Part shown: piece after piece, positions 36,218 to 44,936 of the stretch
Position numbering within the stretch: position 1 is the first letter of the stretch
Layout: each line of letters starts with the position of its first letter
Assembly: GCF_001610835.1 (NCBI RefSeq)
Contig: NZ_CP011270.1
Span: 4,358,001 to 4,422,000 of the forward strand
Length of the DNA stretch: 64,000 nucleotides
DNA from: Planctomyces sp. SH-PL14
GTDB lineage: Bacteria; Planctomycetota; Planctomycetia; Planctomycetales; Planctomycetaceae
Direction of reading: 5' to 3'
Position numbers and translations under genes: made by a program
The notes under the pieces: generated by a model
What the model saw: the letters and a program-made list of their open reading frames with translations, nothing else
Databases searched by the model: none
Told to the model about the DNA's origin: nothing

Positions 36218-37245
36218 AGTCTCTAGCGCCATCCGCGGGAATTGAGTAAGACAGGTAACCTCAAGGAGGCTGCCGATGAAGGCTTACTCGATGGATCTCA
36301 GGAACCGGGTGCTGGCCGACTGCGACGCTGGGATGGAGGCCCGACAGGTTGCCGTGAAGTACAACGCAGTGAGTCTTGGATCAGACGCCTCCGCCAGAGA
36401 CGGCGGGAGAGCGGTGAAACGGCTCCCCGGCGACCGAAGACGTCTCCTCCCAAATGGCAACCTTATGCTGACTCGATTGAGCAGTTCGTGACGGACCAGC
36501 CGGATGCCACGCTCGCGGAGCTCAAAGAGCATCTGGAAATTCCCCTCAGCATCCCGACTCTCTCCCGGGCGCTGATCGCCCTCCGGTTCACCTTGAAAAA
36601 AAGTCTTCCGCGCCGCGGAACAGGACCGGCCAGACGTCGCCAGCCAACGCACGGATTGGCGGAAGTGGCAAAGCGCGCTGAGTCCAGAGGACATGAGCCG
36701 GTTCGTCTTTATCGACGAGACCTGGGCCTCGACGAACATGAGCCGCCGATATGGCCGCAGCCGCAAGGGCCAGCGGCTGATCGGTGCCGTCCCCCATGGG
36801 CACTGGAAGACCACGACGTTCGTGGCGGCACTCCGGCTAGAGGGACTCACCGCGCCGGTGGTGATCGACGGCGCCATCAATGGGCGGATCTTCCTGGCCT
36901 ACGTGCGCCAACAGCTGGTGCCAACCTTGCGGACTGGCAACATCGTGGTGATGGACAACCTGGCCTCGCACAAGGTGCTGGGTGTGCGGGAAGCCATTGA
37001 GGGGGCCGGAGCGCGGGTGGCCTACCTACCGCCGTACAGTCCAGACCTGAACCCCATCGAACTGGTGTTCTCGAAGCTGAAGCGGCTGCTGCGGAGTGCC
37101 AAGGAACGGACGGTGGAGGGGCTGTGGGAACTGCTGGGGAAGATTCTTGACCGCTTCTCCGCGGACGAATGTGGCCGCTACATCACCCATTGCGGGTACC
37201 ACCCCAGTTCCAAGCCCGCCGTTACACCGCCGTGAAAACGAGACT
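36218..37245. mobile_element. IS630-family insertion sequence, degraded
   Basis: Encloses a broken IS630-type transposase. Candidate ends share AGTCTC at 36218-36223 and its complement GAGACT at 37240-37245, with weaker matches inward. The flanking TA duplication typical of the family cannot be placed with certainty, so the boundaries are approximate. Confidence 0.6.
36276..37235 (+). pseudogene. IS630-family transposase in three frames
   Basis: N-terminal HTH part MKAYSMDLRNRVLADCDAGM then EARQVAVKYN breaks near 36370. It continues in another frame as SESWIRRLRQRRRESGE with the rest of the HTH. At an A7 run near 36597-36603 the reading moves again into the DDE domain: [17 protein letters not shown] and [11 protein letters not shown]. 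The second shift, at the A-run, is the kind used for programmed frameshifting in this family. The first lacks a slippery site and probably inactivates this copy. Confidence 0.78.
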
Positions 37246-37407
37246 AAATTCGCCGCCAAAACGCGTCAAGTCTCTTTGCTGGGCTGCTTAGCCTCTGGCG
37301 GACCGCATTTCCGCCTCAGGGCTTGGCAAAACGGGCTTCGTCGACGTAGCGTCACGCCCTCAGGCATGAAGCCGTCACCTTCCCGCTTGTTGACGAAGAG
37401 ACATGCC

Positions 37408-38463
37408 ATGGACTCAGCCGACCAAACTCCTGTGTTCGCTTGCCTCACGACTCCGAAGGCGACGGCGTACGAATTCGTCGATCTCTTCGCCTCTCATCCG
37501 GAGCTGAAGTACTCATACTACTACATCTTGCCGGAGCGGCTCTGCGATCTGCTGAGACGTCATGGACGACCGGATTGGAAACCCTGGATCGAGAACGAGC
37601 GGGCCATCACGCAGTTGGCCCTCCGAAACACCGTCGGATTTCAGGCTGGCGCTCCCATCCAAGACGTATGCCTCGAGGCTCCGCAAATCTCGCCCGCGTT
37701 CAAAAAGATGTTCGAGGAGTCTCGCGCCGAGTGGGGGCACTCGGTTTCATTTCGAGAGTATCAGGCTGCGCAGAAGCCGGCGGACTCGATTGTTGGTTAC
37801 CTCGGTTGGCTCTGGACGAATCCCGTGTTTCGTGGCGAACTCCAAGCCCTGGACAAGGAATTCGGCACCTTCACCGACGCCCGGCCGCTTCCGACGCCTC
37901 TCCCCCCTCAACGGGAACCCATCGCCCCCGAGAATCCCCTTCTGAAACCGGAGTCGTCTCCCGATCGGCACTCTCTTGCCGTGGGTGAGTTCTGCCGACG
38001 GTGGCGACTGCAGGCAATCAACGGACTGATGACGGTGTTTCCGGTGGCCGCATCGGTCCCGTCGTTGATGCCCGAGTGGGATGCGGCGTTGGTCGAAGAC
38101 AGGGGCATCGTTGTTTCCCATCCCGATACGACCCCAATTCCAGATCGTGATGTCCTGAGGCGTCAGCGTCGCGAATCGTCGATGCAGTCGCAGGCAGAAT
38201 CGCCACACCTTGCGGACTGGTTTCGGCTTTGTGGCGGCGACAAGCGAGGGACAAACCAAATCACGCAGTATTCCCGGGTCTACCGGCTGCATCACTACAT
38301 GCGTGTTCTGTTCGAGCGGCATCCAGAAGCCGTGAAGCGATCCGGCGAGTTTTTGGGGGCGGTGTTCGGCGAGTATCTCGCGATCAGCGATCGGACGATC
38401 AAACGCGACCTCGCACTGATCGGTCGCCGTCTAGGCCCTCAATGGCAGTCCCGCGGTATCTGA
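37408..38463 (+). CDS. Hypothetical protein of integrase module
   Basis: 351 residues from the ATG at 37408 (GACGAAGAGAC upstream). Soluble and mixed alpha/beta, with a proline-rich linker around residues 165-190. The C-terminal part (YSRVYRLHHYMRVLFERHP then FGEYLAISDRTIKRDLALIG) resembles a helix-turn-helix with 'S.RTIKRDL', so it may bind DNA. The gene sits directly before an HTH gene and a tyrosine integrase, as Rep does in the 14.7-17.4 kb module, hinting at a replication or regulation role. No family recognised. Confidence 0.5.
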   Translation: MDSADQTPVFACLTTPKATAYEFVDLFASHPELKYSYYYILPERLCDLLRRHGRPDWKPWIENERAITQLALRNTVGFQAGAPIQDVCLEAPQISPAFKKMFEESRAEWGHSVSFREYQAAQKPADSIVGYLGWLWTNPVFRGELQALDKEFGTFTDARPLPTPLPPQREPIAPENPLLKPESSPDRHSLAVGEFCRRWRLQAINGLMTVFPVAASVPSLMPEWDAALVEDRGIVVSHPDTTPIPDRDVLRRQRRESSMQSQAESPHLADWFRLCGGDKRGTNQITQYSRVYRLHHYMRVLFERHPEAVKRSGEFLGAVFGEYLAISDRTIKRDLALIGRRLGPQWQSRGI

Positions 38464-38588
38464 ACCGGGCAGAAGTATGACACTCCTCGGCGAAACCGTG
38501 TCCTAGTACAGAATCAATTCCGGGCCATCCTACGTGCGTCGTTGAGCTCACCAATCGAGCTCCAACGCAACGGATGAGGATGACCACG

Positions 38589-38849
38589 ATGGGGACGGAC
38601 TCCCAACCGGAGTACTTGACTCCGGCCCAGTTTGCTCAGCGAGCCGGACTCTCTCTGGCCACTGTACGCCGAAGGATCCGCGACGGTTCTCTGCCGACTT
38701 ACCAGCCCGGCGGGCCGCGGACGGCAATTCGCGTTCCCGCATCGGCTCTTCGATCTGGGCCGTCCAACTTCGGACCGCCGGAACAGACTCGGCCCAAACA
38801 GCTGCGGCACGCACGCACCACGCCGCACTGGACACGCCACCTCAAATAA
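38589..38849 (+). CDS. Excisionase-like HTH protein
   Basis: 86 residues from the ATG at 38589, preferred over 38574 because GAGGA is spaced about 8 nt from it. YLTPAQFAQRAGLSLATVRR and the following RIRDGSLPTYQPGG wing form an HTH_17/MerR-like excisionase fold. The tail is basic and disordered. It lies 17 nt upstream of the integrase and is probably co-transcribed as its directionality factor. Confidence 0.78.
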   Translation: MGTDSQPEYLTPAQFAQRAGLSLATVRRRIRDGSLPTYQPGGPRTAIRVPASALRSGPSNFGPPEQTRPKQLRHARTTPHWTRHLK

Positions 38850-38866
38850 TCTGAAAGGACAACGAC

Positions 38867-40123
38867 ATGTCAAAGCGGAAAGGCGGACCGGAGAAAGTCC
38901 ATGCCGAGTTCTTTGTCTGGCTGCTGTATAAGCGGGGGGCTGTCTACTACGCGGATGGCCGAGGTTCTTTGCCAACCCTTGGACGTCGCTCCCTCGGAAC
39001 GGGCAGCCGTGAGGAAGCTCGACATGCTCTCGATGCGTTAGATCGCCAGATGGCAGTCAAGGAAGGATTGCTGTCCGTCAGCGAGTTCGTGGCTAGGAAT
39101 TCGGGCGACAACCGCCTGCCCCTCGCGGAGGGCCGGCGGCTGTATGAGGAGTACGTTGCTCGACCGTCGATTGCACATGGCGTCCGGCCGAAGACCCGGC
39201 AGCGGTACAAAGCGGTCTTCGACAAATTCTTGCCCTTCGCAGAGACCGTCTCGGTTGGTTATTGGAACCAGGTCAACAAGGACATTTTGTCTAAGTACGC
39301 TCGCTGGCTTGAGGGAGAGGGATACGCCCATGCAACTCAGTGTCTGGAGCTCTCCACAGTCAAACAGACTCACAAATGGCTCATCGATGAGAAGTACCTG
39401 CCCGAGTCCTGTAGCTTCAAGTATCCGCTGAGGAAAAATCATGACTCGACGCGGTATTGCTGGACGGTCGAGCAGTTCACGGCGATCATTGAGCACTGCC
39501 GCCAGTCTGCAGAACTCACCTGGCTTGGAGACCTCTGCTTCACGCTGGGCCACACGGGAATGCGGATTTCCGAGGCGGCCAATCTGAGGTGGTCGGACAT
39601 CGATCTCGTGGAGGGGAGAATTACCCTGGTCGATGAGAGTCGACAGGCCAAGACCGGTGGAGAGAAGCGAACGTTAAAGAACCATCGCAGCCGGTCCTTC
39701 CCGATTCATGCGGACCTTCTCCCCGTGCTTCATCGTCTCCCGCGTACCGGCAAGCATGTCTTCGCCGGTCCCCGGGGCGGGCGTCTCAAGCCGGACACGG
39801 TTAGAAGAATTCTCATCCGCGATGTGCTCGAACCTATCAAGGGGCGCTTCCCCAGCGCACCCGGCGAGGAAGGATTCATTGATGGTCGCGTACACTCCTT
39901 TCGTCACTATTTTTGCTCCCGCTGCGCCAACAGCAATACGGCGGAGCGAATGGTGATGACGTGGCTCGGGCACGCCGATGCGGCGATGGTCCGCCGCTAC
40001 TACCATCTCGATCACGACGAGGCCCGTCGCCAGATGGCGCGAGTCTCGATGACCGTGTCGCCGGAGACCAACGTCGGTCCCGGCCAGTCCCCCCCGTCAG
40101 GAGGCCCGACCGCGGCTGTGTGA
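38867..40123 (+). CDS. Tyrosine recombinase / phage-type integrase
   Basis: 418 residues, start supported by GAAAGGA. A core-binding domain (about 100-195) is followed by the catalytic domain: Arg in GHTGMRISEAANLRW, HSFRHYFCSRCANS (HxxR), GHADAAMVRRYYHL with the nucleophilic Tyr. It is clearly a different integrase from the one at 16.3-17.4 kb. It lies at the right-hand edge of the accessory DNA, just before the backbone gene uxuA, consistent with an integration boundary about 40.1-40.3 kb. Confidence 0.92.
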   Translation: MSKRKGGPEKVHAEFFVWLLYKRGAVYYADGRGSLPTLGRRSLGTGSREEARHALDALDRQMAVKEGLLSVSEFVARNSGDNRLPLAEGRRLYEEYVARPSIAHGVRPKTRQRYKAVFDKFLPFAETVSVGYWNQVNKDILSKYARWLEGEGYAHATQCLELSTVKQTHKWLIDEKYLPESCSFKYPLRKNHDSTRYCWTVEQFTAIIEHCRQSAELTWLGDLCFTLGHTGMRISEAANLRWSDIDLVEGRITLVDESRQAKTGGEKRTLKNHRSRSFPIHADLLPVLHRLPRTGKHVFAGPRGGRLKPDTVRRILIRDVLEPIKGRFPSAPGEEGFIDGRVHSFRHYFCSRCANSNTAERMVMTWLGHADAAMVRRYYHLDHDEARRQMARVSMTVSPETNVGPGQSPPSGGPTAAV

Positions 40124-40288
40124 CTGTGACCAACGCCTGCAGCGAGGTATTGATGGCACACTCTTGGCACAACGTCGAATCGGAGCGAAACGCCAACGCC
40201 ACAAGTGGTGAATTGGCCGGTTCTTCCGGAGGCGAGGCAAGATGCAATGGAGAGGACGCGGTTCGACACCGTGGTATAGGGCTACCTC

Positions 40289-41245
40289 TCACAGACCACT
40301 ATCCCGCGCCGTCGCCTGCATCAGCCCACGGATGTAGCCGTACGCAAACAGCCGCCCCAGCATCGTGTATCCCGGCTCCCCCTCCTCGCCGACATACACC
40401 GGCACATGGTCCGGCCGGAGCGGACCATCGAACCCGATCGCCCGGTACGCCCGCATCGCCTCCGCCATATCGGTCGGCCCGTCGTCATGAAACGTCTCGA
40501 CGAACGACTCCGGTGTCCCCGCCACATCGCGAAAGTGCACGTACCGGATGTGCGACCCGAGCCGGCGGATCGTCGCCGGGATATCGACCCCCATCGTGGC
40601 GAACGTCCCCTGGCAGAAACAGATCGCATTGCGGGAGCTCGGAGCCAGAGCCATCAGCCGCTCGAAGCTTTCGACCGTGTTCATGATCCGCGCCCGACCC
40701 AGAAACATCGGCAGCGGCGGATCATCCGGATGCATCGCCAGCGTCACCCCCGCCGCCTCGGCAACGGGAAGCAGCTCCTGCAGGAACCGCTCGACGTTCA
40801 CCCACAGCTCTTCGGCCGTGACCAACGGTTTGACGGGCGTCGGATTGGCATTCAGCGAAATCGCCCGCTCGACATCCTGGAGCCGGAACTCCGTCACCGT
40901 CGCGCCGCCGCGGGCCGGCGCGTGAAGCTTCGTCCGCACCCAGTCGGTCCCGGACATGAAGTTGTAACAGAGGAGCGGGACCCCCGCGTCCCCCATCTGG
41001 CGAAGGAGCCGCTTCATCGCCGCCAGCTCGGTCCCGTCGTCGGTCCCCAGCTTGAGCCGTTCGATCGGCAGATAACCCTCCACAACGGACACCCGCAGGC
41101 CATGCCGCTCGGCCAACCGCTGGGTTGCCTCCAGCGAGGCAATTTCCGGCCCGAAATAGCGCGAAACGAGGTCCGTCACGCCGCATTGGGCGGCCAGTTG
41201 CAGGTTGGCCTCATTGATCGGTGTCAGGACTGTTGCAAGACGCAT
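40289..41245 (-). CDS. uxuA: Mannonate dehydratase (UxuA family)
   Basis: 318 residues. TIM-barrel protein with UxuA motifs: AMHPDDPPLPMFLGRARIMN for metal and substrate binding, FCQGTFATMG, HFRDV and, near the end, RPDHVPVYVGEEGEPGYTML then GYIRGLMQA. The enzyme dehydrates D-mannonate to 2-keto-3-deoxygluconate in hexuronate breakdown. It is shorter than the E. coli enzyme (about 390 residues) but like the compact bacterial form. Cytoplasmic. No other uronate genes are adjacent; the first backbone gene after the accessory region. Confidence 0.85.
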   Translation of the reverse strand: MRLATVLTPINEANLQLAAQCGVTDLVSRYFGPEIASLEATQRLAERHGLRVSVVEGYLPIERLKLGTDDGTELAAMKRLLRQMGDAGVPLLCYNFMSGTDWVRTKLHAPARGGATVTEFRLQDVERAISLNANPTPVKPLVTAEELWVNVERFLQELLPVAEAAGVTLAMHPDDPPLPMFLGRARIMNTVESFERLMALAPSSRNAICFCQGTFATMGVDIPATIRRLGSHIRYVHFRDVAGTPESFVETFHDDGPTDMAEAMRAYRAIGFDGPLRPDHVPVYVGEEGEPGYTMLGRLFAYGYIRGLMQATARDSGL

Positions 41246-41368
41246 CAGATCCCCGAGTTAGGAACAGGCTGTCCGAGAAATCCGCGTGAAGGCCGCCGCT
41301 CAATGCGCATGACATTTGCAGTTCCAGGAGGCCACGACAACTGAGTTCGCCCCTTTCGATGCCACACC

Positions 41369-42232
41369 ATGATCTTTCTCTGCTCGGCAACGCTGGAGTA
41401 CGCGGTCAAGTTCCCCTCGACCCTGATCCTGAACCTCCACGCGCAGCGGAACGCCTCCCAGACGATTCTCGAGGAGCAATTCACCATCGACCCCCACGTG
41501 AGGGTGGAGGAGTTTCATCTCCGCGGGAGCGACAACCGCTTTCTCCGGCTGGAGACCGGCCGCCGCAAACGGCTCACCATCCAGTATCAGGCCAAGGTCG
41601 AGTGCGACTACCAGCTCCTCGCGGCAGGCAAGATTGACGACGAGACGGTGGCGGAGATGGACCGCAACGCCATCCCGTTCCTGTTCCCCAGCCGCTACTG
41701 CCAGTCGGACCGCCTGGGACGCCTTGCGTGGGACCTCTTCGGCAAGATCGCCAACCCGTACGAGCGGGTCGTCGCCATCGTCGACTGGATTCACGACAAC
41801 GTCGAATACGTCCGCGGCTCGACGAACTCGGAGACCTCCGCCTACGACACCGTCACCCAGCGGGCCGGTGTCTGCCGCGACTTCGCCCACCTGGGGATCG
41901 CGCTCTGCCGCGCGCTCAACATCCCCGCGCGGTATTTCTCCGGCTACGCCTACCAGCTCGATCCCCCGGACTTCCACGCCTGCTTCGAGGCGTACGTCGG
42001 GGGACGCTGGATGATCTTCGACGCCACGCGGCTCGCGCATCTCAACGGCCTGGTCCGGATCGGGACGGGTCGCGATGCGGCCGAAGCCGCGGTCGCCAGC
42101 ATCTTCGGTTCGGTCCGGTGCGAGCGGATGGTCGTCGACTGTCAGCTCGGGCCGGGGCAGAAGTATGCTCCCCTCGGCAGGAAGCAACTCGCCCGCAAGG
42201 GCATCTCGCTGGACGCGGCGTCCCCCCGTTAG
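41369..42232 (+). CDS. Transglutaminase-like cysteine peptidase family protein
   Basis: 287 residues. An N-terminal beta domain precedes a transglutaminase-like core with the triad visible: Cys in AGVCRDFAHL, His in DFHACFEAYVG and Asp in MIFDATRLAH. No signal peptide, so cytoplasmic. Paired with a second member 13 nt downstream. Such twin genes occur in bacteria beside proteasome-like or circularly permuted ATP-grasp genes, which are absent here. Specific substrate unknown. Confidence 0.85.
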   Translation: MIFLCSATLEYAVKFPSTLILNLHAQRNASQTILEEQFTIDPHVRVEEFHLRGSDNRFLRLETGRRKRLTIQYQAKVECDYQLLAAGKIDDETVAEMDRNAIPFLFPSRYCQSDRLGRLAWDLFGKIANPYERVVAIVDWIHDNVEYVRGSTNSETSAYDTVTQRAGVCRDFAHLGIALCRALNIPARYFSGYAYQLDPPDFHACFEAYVGGRWMIFDATRLAHLNGLVRIGTGRDAAEAAVASIFGSVRCERMVVDCQLGPGQKYAPLGRKQLARKGISLDAASPR

Positions 42233-42245
42233 ATCGGGAGAAGAG

Positions 42246-43121
42246 ATGACCACGCTCCGAATCGATCACCGCACGATCTACCGCTATTCCGGCCCGGTCA
42301 CTTTCGGGCGGCACCGGCTGGTCCTCCGTCCGCGGGAAGGGCACGAGCAGCAGATCCTCCGGATGACGCTGGAGATCTTTCCTCGGAACCACGTCACCTG
42401 GACCCGCGACGTCTTCGGGAACTCCGTCGCCTTCGTCCACTTCCTCGAGCCGGCCGACCGGCTCGAGATCCACAGCGAGGTCGTACTCCATCGCGAGGTC
42501 CCGTTTCCCGCGGAGGAGCCGCATGAGCCCTGGACGGTCCCGATGCCGGTCCTCTACGACCGGCTCGAATCGGTGGTGACGGACGCCTACCTGCTTCCCT
42601 CCTACCCGGACGACGCGGCCGCGGTCCGGCAGTGGATGGATCGCGAGATGCCGGCGCCGGACCAGACCAATGCCGAGGCGGTCCTGTTGGCGCTCGGTTC
42701 GATCGTCCATCAGCGGATCAAGTACAACCGCCGGCCCGAGAAGGGGGTGCAGACTCCGGCCGAGACGCTGAAGCTTCAAAGCGGCTCGTGCCGCGACATG
42801 GCGACGCTGATGATGGACGCGGCCCGGCAGCTGGGGATCGCGTCGCGGTTTGTCAGCGGATATCTCGACTGTCCGGCGTCGCTGGCGGGGCGGGCCTCGA
42901 CGCACGCGTGGATCGAGTACTACCTGCCGCTCCTGGGCTGGCGCGGGTTCGATCCGACGATCGGGGAGCCGACGTCGCTGAAGCATGTGGTTGTCGGCGT
43001 CAGCAATCATCCGCGAGGAGTGATGCCGATCTCGGGGGTCTTCGGGGGGACCTCGGCCGACTTCCTCGGCCTCACGGTCACGGTCCAGACGAGCATCCCG
43101 TTGGACCGGGTGGCTGAATAA
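42246..43121 (+). CDS. Transglutaminase-like family protein with N-terminal beta domain
   Basis: 291 residues from the ATG at 42246 (GGGAGAAGAG upstream). The N-terminal Bact_transglu_N-like domain (about 1-80, IDHRTIYRYSGPVTFGRHRL) is followed by the catalytic core: Cys in SGSCRDMATL, His in STHAWIEYYLP, and Asp in GWRGFDPTIGEP. It overlaps functionally with the gene 13 nt upstream; the two probably form one operon. Soluble, with no export signal. Confidence 0.88.
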   Translation: MTTLRIDHRTIYRYSGPVTFGRHRLVLRPREGHEQQILRMTLEIFPRNHVTWTRDVFGNSVAFVHFLEPADRLEIHSEVVLHREVPFPAEEPHEPWTVPMPVLYDRLESVVTDAYLLPSYPDDAAAVRQWMDREMPAPDQTNAEAVLLALGSIVHQRIKYNRRPEKGVQTPAETLKLQSGSCRDMATLMMDAARQLGIASRFVSGYLDCPASLAGRASTHAWIEYYLPLLGWRGFDPTIGEPTSLKHVVVGVSNHPRGVMPISGVFGGTSADFLGLTVTVQTSIPLDRVAE

Positions 43122-43158
43122 GGGGCGAAGGAATCCCGTGTCCAGGCTGGAAACTAGA

Positions 43159-43206
43159 CGCAACGGACATTTTGTCGCCGGCGATGGCGAAGAAATGTCC
43201 GTTGCG
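43159..43206. repeat. Perfect 14-bp inverted repeat upstream of prepilin gene
   Basis: CGCAACGGACATTT (43159-43172) and its exact complement (43193-43206), with a spacer that itself holds TCGCCGGCGA. No T-run follows, so it is not a classic terminator. It may be an mRNA structure between the transglutaminase operon and the prepilin gene, or an operator. Confidence 0.6.
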
Positions 43207-43341
43207 CCGCGACGGCTCAAGCGGCGGTGTGTCGCCGCCTAACGTTTTCTCAAGCCGAAGCCTGTCGGAATCGTAATTTCTCAGCGCGATGCCATTTGCT
43301 GTGGGCGAAAAGTTTCCACACGCTGTCGCTCCGGGCAAACA

Positions 43342-44346
43342 ATGAAGAAGAAATCGGGTTTCACGCTGATCGAGTTGTTGGTCGTCATTGCCATTATCGC
43401 CGTCCTGGTGGCGATTCTGCTGCCGGCCGTGCAGCAGGCCCGGGAAGCCGCGCGGCGGTCGCAGTGCCAGAACAATCTCAAGCAGATCGGCCTGGCCTCT
43501 CACAACTACCTGTCGACCTTCTCTCTCTTCCCGCCCAGCGCCTGCGTCAATAACACGCTGTCGAACAACAGCACCTGGTCGATCCATGGACGGCTGATGC
43601 CCTACATGGAGCAGACGAACCTCTACAACAAGATCGACCTCGCTGTCGGCTGGAGTGCCTTCCCGGTCATCAGCAACTTCCGCGTCCCGAACTACGCCTG
43701 CCAGAGCGACGCCAAGGCCGGAACCGCCCGCGATGCCGGCGGCGGCATCTTCCTGCTGCCGACGAGCTACGGCTTCAACTTCGGCACCTGGTTCGTCTAT
43801 GACCCGGCGACGAATCGCGGCGGCGACGGATTCACCTATCCGAACTCGAACCTCAACGCCGGCAGCTTTACCGACGGGACGAGCAACACGCTCCTGGCGT
43901 CGGAGGTCCACACCTGGCAGGCCTACACCCGCAACGGCGGTCCCCCCAGCACGACCGTCCCGAACACCCCGGCGGAAGTCGCGGTCATCGCGGATTCGGG
44001 GGTCAAGGACCGGCTCCAGCCGGCGACCGCGGACGGCACCGGCCACACGGAGTGGGCGAACGGCCACTGCCATCACAGCGGCTTCACGACGACGCTGACG
44101 CCGAACACGCGGGTGAACTACTCCTATATGGGCGTCACTTACAACTCGGACTTCAACTCACGGCAGGAGGGGAGCAGCACGACGTCGGCGAGCTATGCCG
44201 TGCTGACCTCCCGCAGCTTCCACAACGGCCTCGTCAACTCGGTGCTGGTGGACGGTTCGGTGAAGTCGTTCAGCGACAACATCGCCTTTGACGTGTGGCG
44301 CGGTCTCGGCACGCGGGCTGGTGGGGAGAAGCTGTCCGAGTTCTAG
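43342..44346 (+). CDS. DUF1559 prepilin-like protein
   Basis: 334 residues. N terminus [20 protein letters not shown]: a short basic leader, the prepilin peptidase site (G|FTLIE) and a hydrophobic helix for membrane retention or fibre assembly. The DUF1559 body follows, with its N-terminal [19 protein letters not shown] segment and the C-terminal H-x9-DG signature ([13 protein letters not shown]). This is a very large paralogous family in planctomycetes. It is thought to act as a pseudopilin or surface protein; individual functions are unknown. A strong terminator follows. Confidence 0.95.
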   Translation: MKKKSGFTLIELLVVIAIIAVLVAILLPAVQQAREAARRSQCQNNLKQIGLASHNYLSTFSLFPPSACVNNTLSNNSTWSIHGRLMPYMEQTNLYNKIDLAVGWSAFPVISNFRVPNYACQSDAKAGTARDAGGGIFLLPTSYGFNFGTWFVYDPATNRGGDGFTYPNSNLNAGSFTDGTSNTLLASEVHTWQAYTRNGGPPSTTVPNTPAEVAVIADSGVKDRLQPATADGTGHTEWANGHCHHSGFTTTLTPNTRVNYSYMGVTYNSDFNSRQEGSSTTSASYAVLTSRSFHNGLVNSVLVDGSVKSFSDNIAFDVWRGLGTRAGGEKLSEF

Positions 44347-44373
44347 GGGAGCCGGTCCGCGGCAAAGATATGC

Positions 44374-44424
44374 GAGGGGTAGGCCGGTCCGCATTTGGGG
44401 ACCGGCCTACCCCTCAGTTTTTTT
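44374..44424 (+). terminator. Rho-independent terminator after prepilin gene
   Basis: A 17-bp perfect stem (GAGGGGTAGGCCGGTCC at 44374-44390, complement at 44399-44415) with an 8-nt loop and a run of seven Ts shortly after. Confidence 0.9.
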
Positions 44425-44433
44425 GACACCGTT

Positions 44434-44745
44434 CTTGCCGGCACGGCGCTGGTAGCTCAAACCCAACGTGCGACGGCCGCTGGGGTCAAGGGGGTCTCAC
44501 CCCCTTGCCGCCGGAGGCACTCCTGTGAGGAACCGTGGGACAGAGCGGATGTCCCCTTTGTGGAACCGGCGTTGAGGACTCACTGCTCGCTTTGCACTCC
44601 TCGCGGGTTGGTGAGGGGGGCATCCGGCACGTTTTCCGCGATTGGACACTCGCTCCTTCAGATTGGTCGAGACGAGACGGGCCTCCGGCGGGCAAAGGGG
44701 CGTTGCCCCTCTGCACTCCCCACCAGGGGTACCCCCTGGACCCGG
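44434..44745 (+). repeat. Dispersed structured repeat, copy R1
   Basis: About 312 bp, reference orientation. It begins CTTGCCGGCAC, then CTCAAACCCAACGTGCGACG, a GGGGG/CCCCC hairpin and GCCGCCGGAGGC. The middle carries GAGGAACCGTGG and CACGTTTTCCGCG. It ends with GCCTCCGGCGGGC, a GGGGC-GTT-GCCCC hairpin and CCAGGGG-TAC-CCCCTGG. GCCGCCGGAGGC and GCCTCCGGCGGGC are complementary, so the whole unit can fold back on itself. Lies between the prepilin and PVC cytochrome genes. Confidence 0.85.
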
Positions 44746-44763
44746 TCGGCATAGCGCGATGTT

Positions 44764-44872
44764 CCAGCTTTCACCGAAAGCTCGAACACCGCCCCCGCCT
44801 GAACGGACTCTGCCACCTCAAACCCATCGTGCGACGGCCACCCAGTACAGCGGGACGCTGGTCACTTCCGAA
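44764..44872 (+). repeat. Short accessory repeat (S) next to R1
   Basis: About 105 bp (key parts CACCGAAAGCTCGAACACCG, GAACGGACTCTG, CATCGTGCGACGG, CAGCGGGACGCTGG). It matches the complement of 53685-53790 beside R4 with few changes, and occupies the same relative place with respect to the large repeat. Confidence 0.7.
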
Positions 44873-44936
44873 CTCGACGCTCCCCGTCCATAGTATCGGG
44901 TTCCTCCCAGATTCCCGACCTGGACACGAGCCCTCC

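Noticed and set aside
40240-40290. T-arm-like motif (CGCGG-TTCGACA-CCGTG) after the second integrase, possibly a tRNA end or att site
   Set aside because: No acceptor or anticodon stem can be built around it, and I found no second copy to make a direct repeat.
42042-43220. 392-codon minus-strand frame opposite the transglutaminases
   Set aside because: Low-complexity R/P/D-rich shadow; both plus-strand genes have complete catalytic triads.
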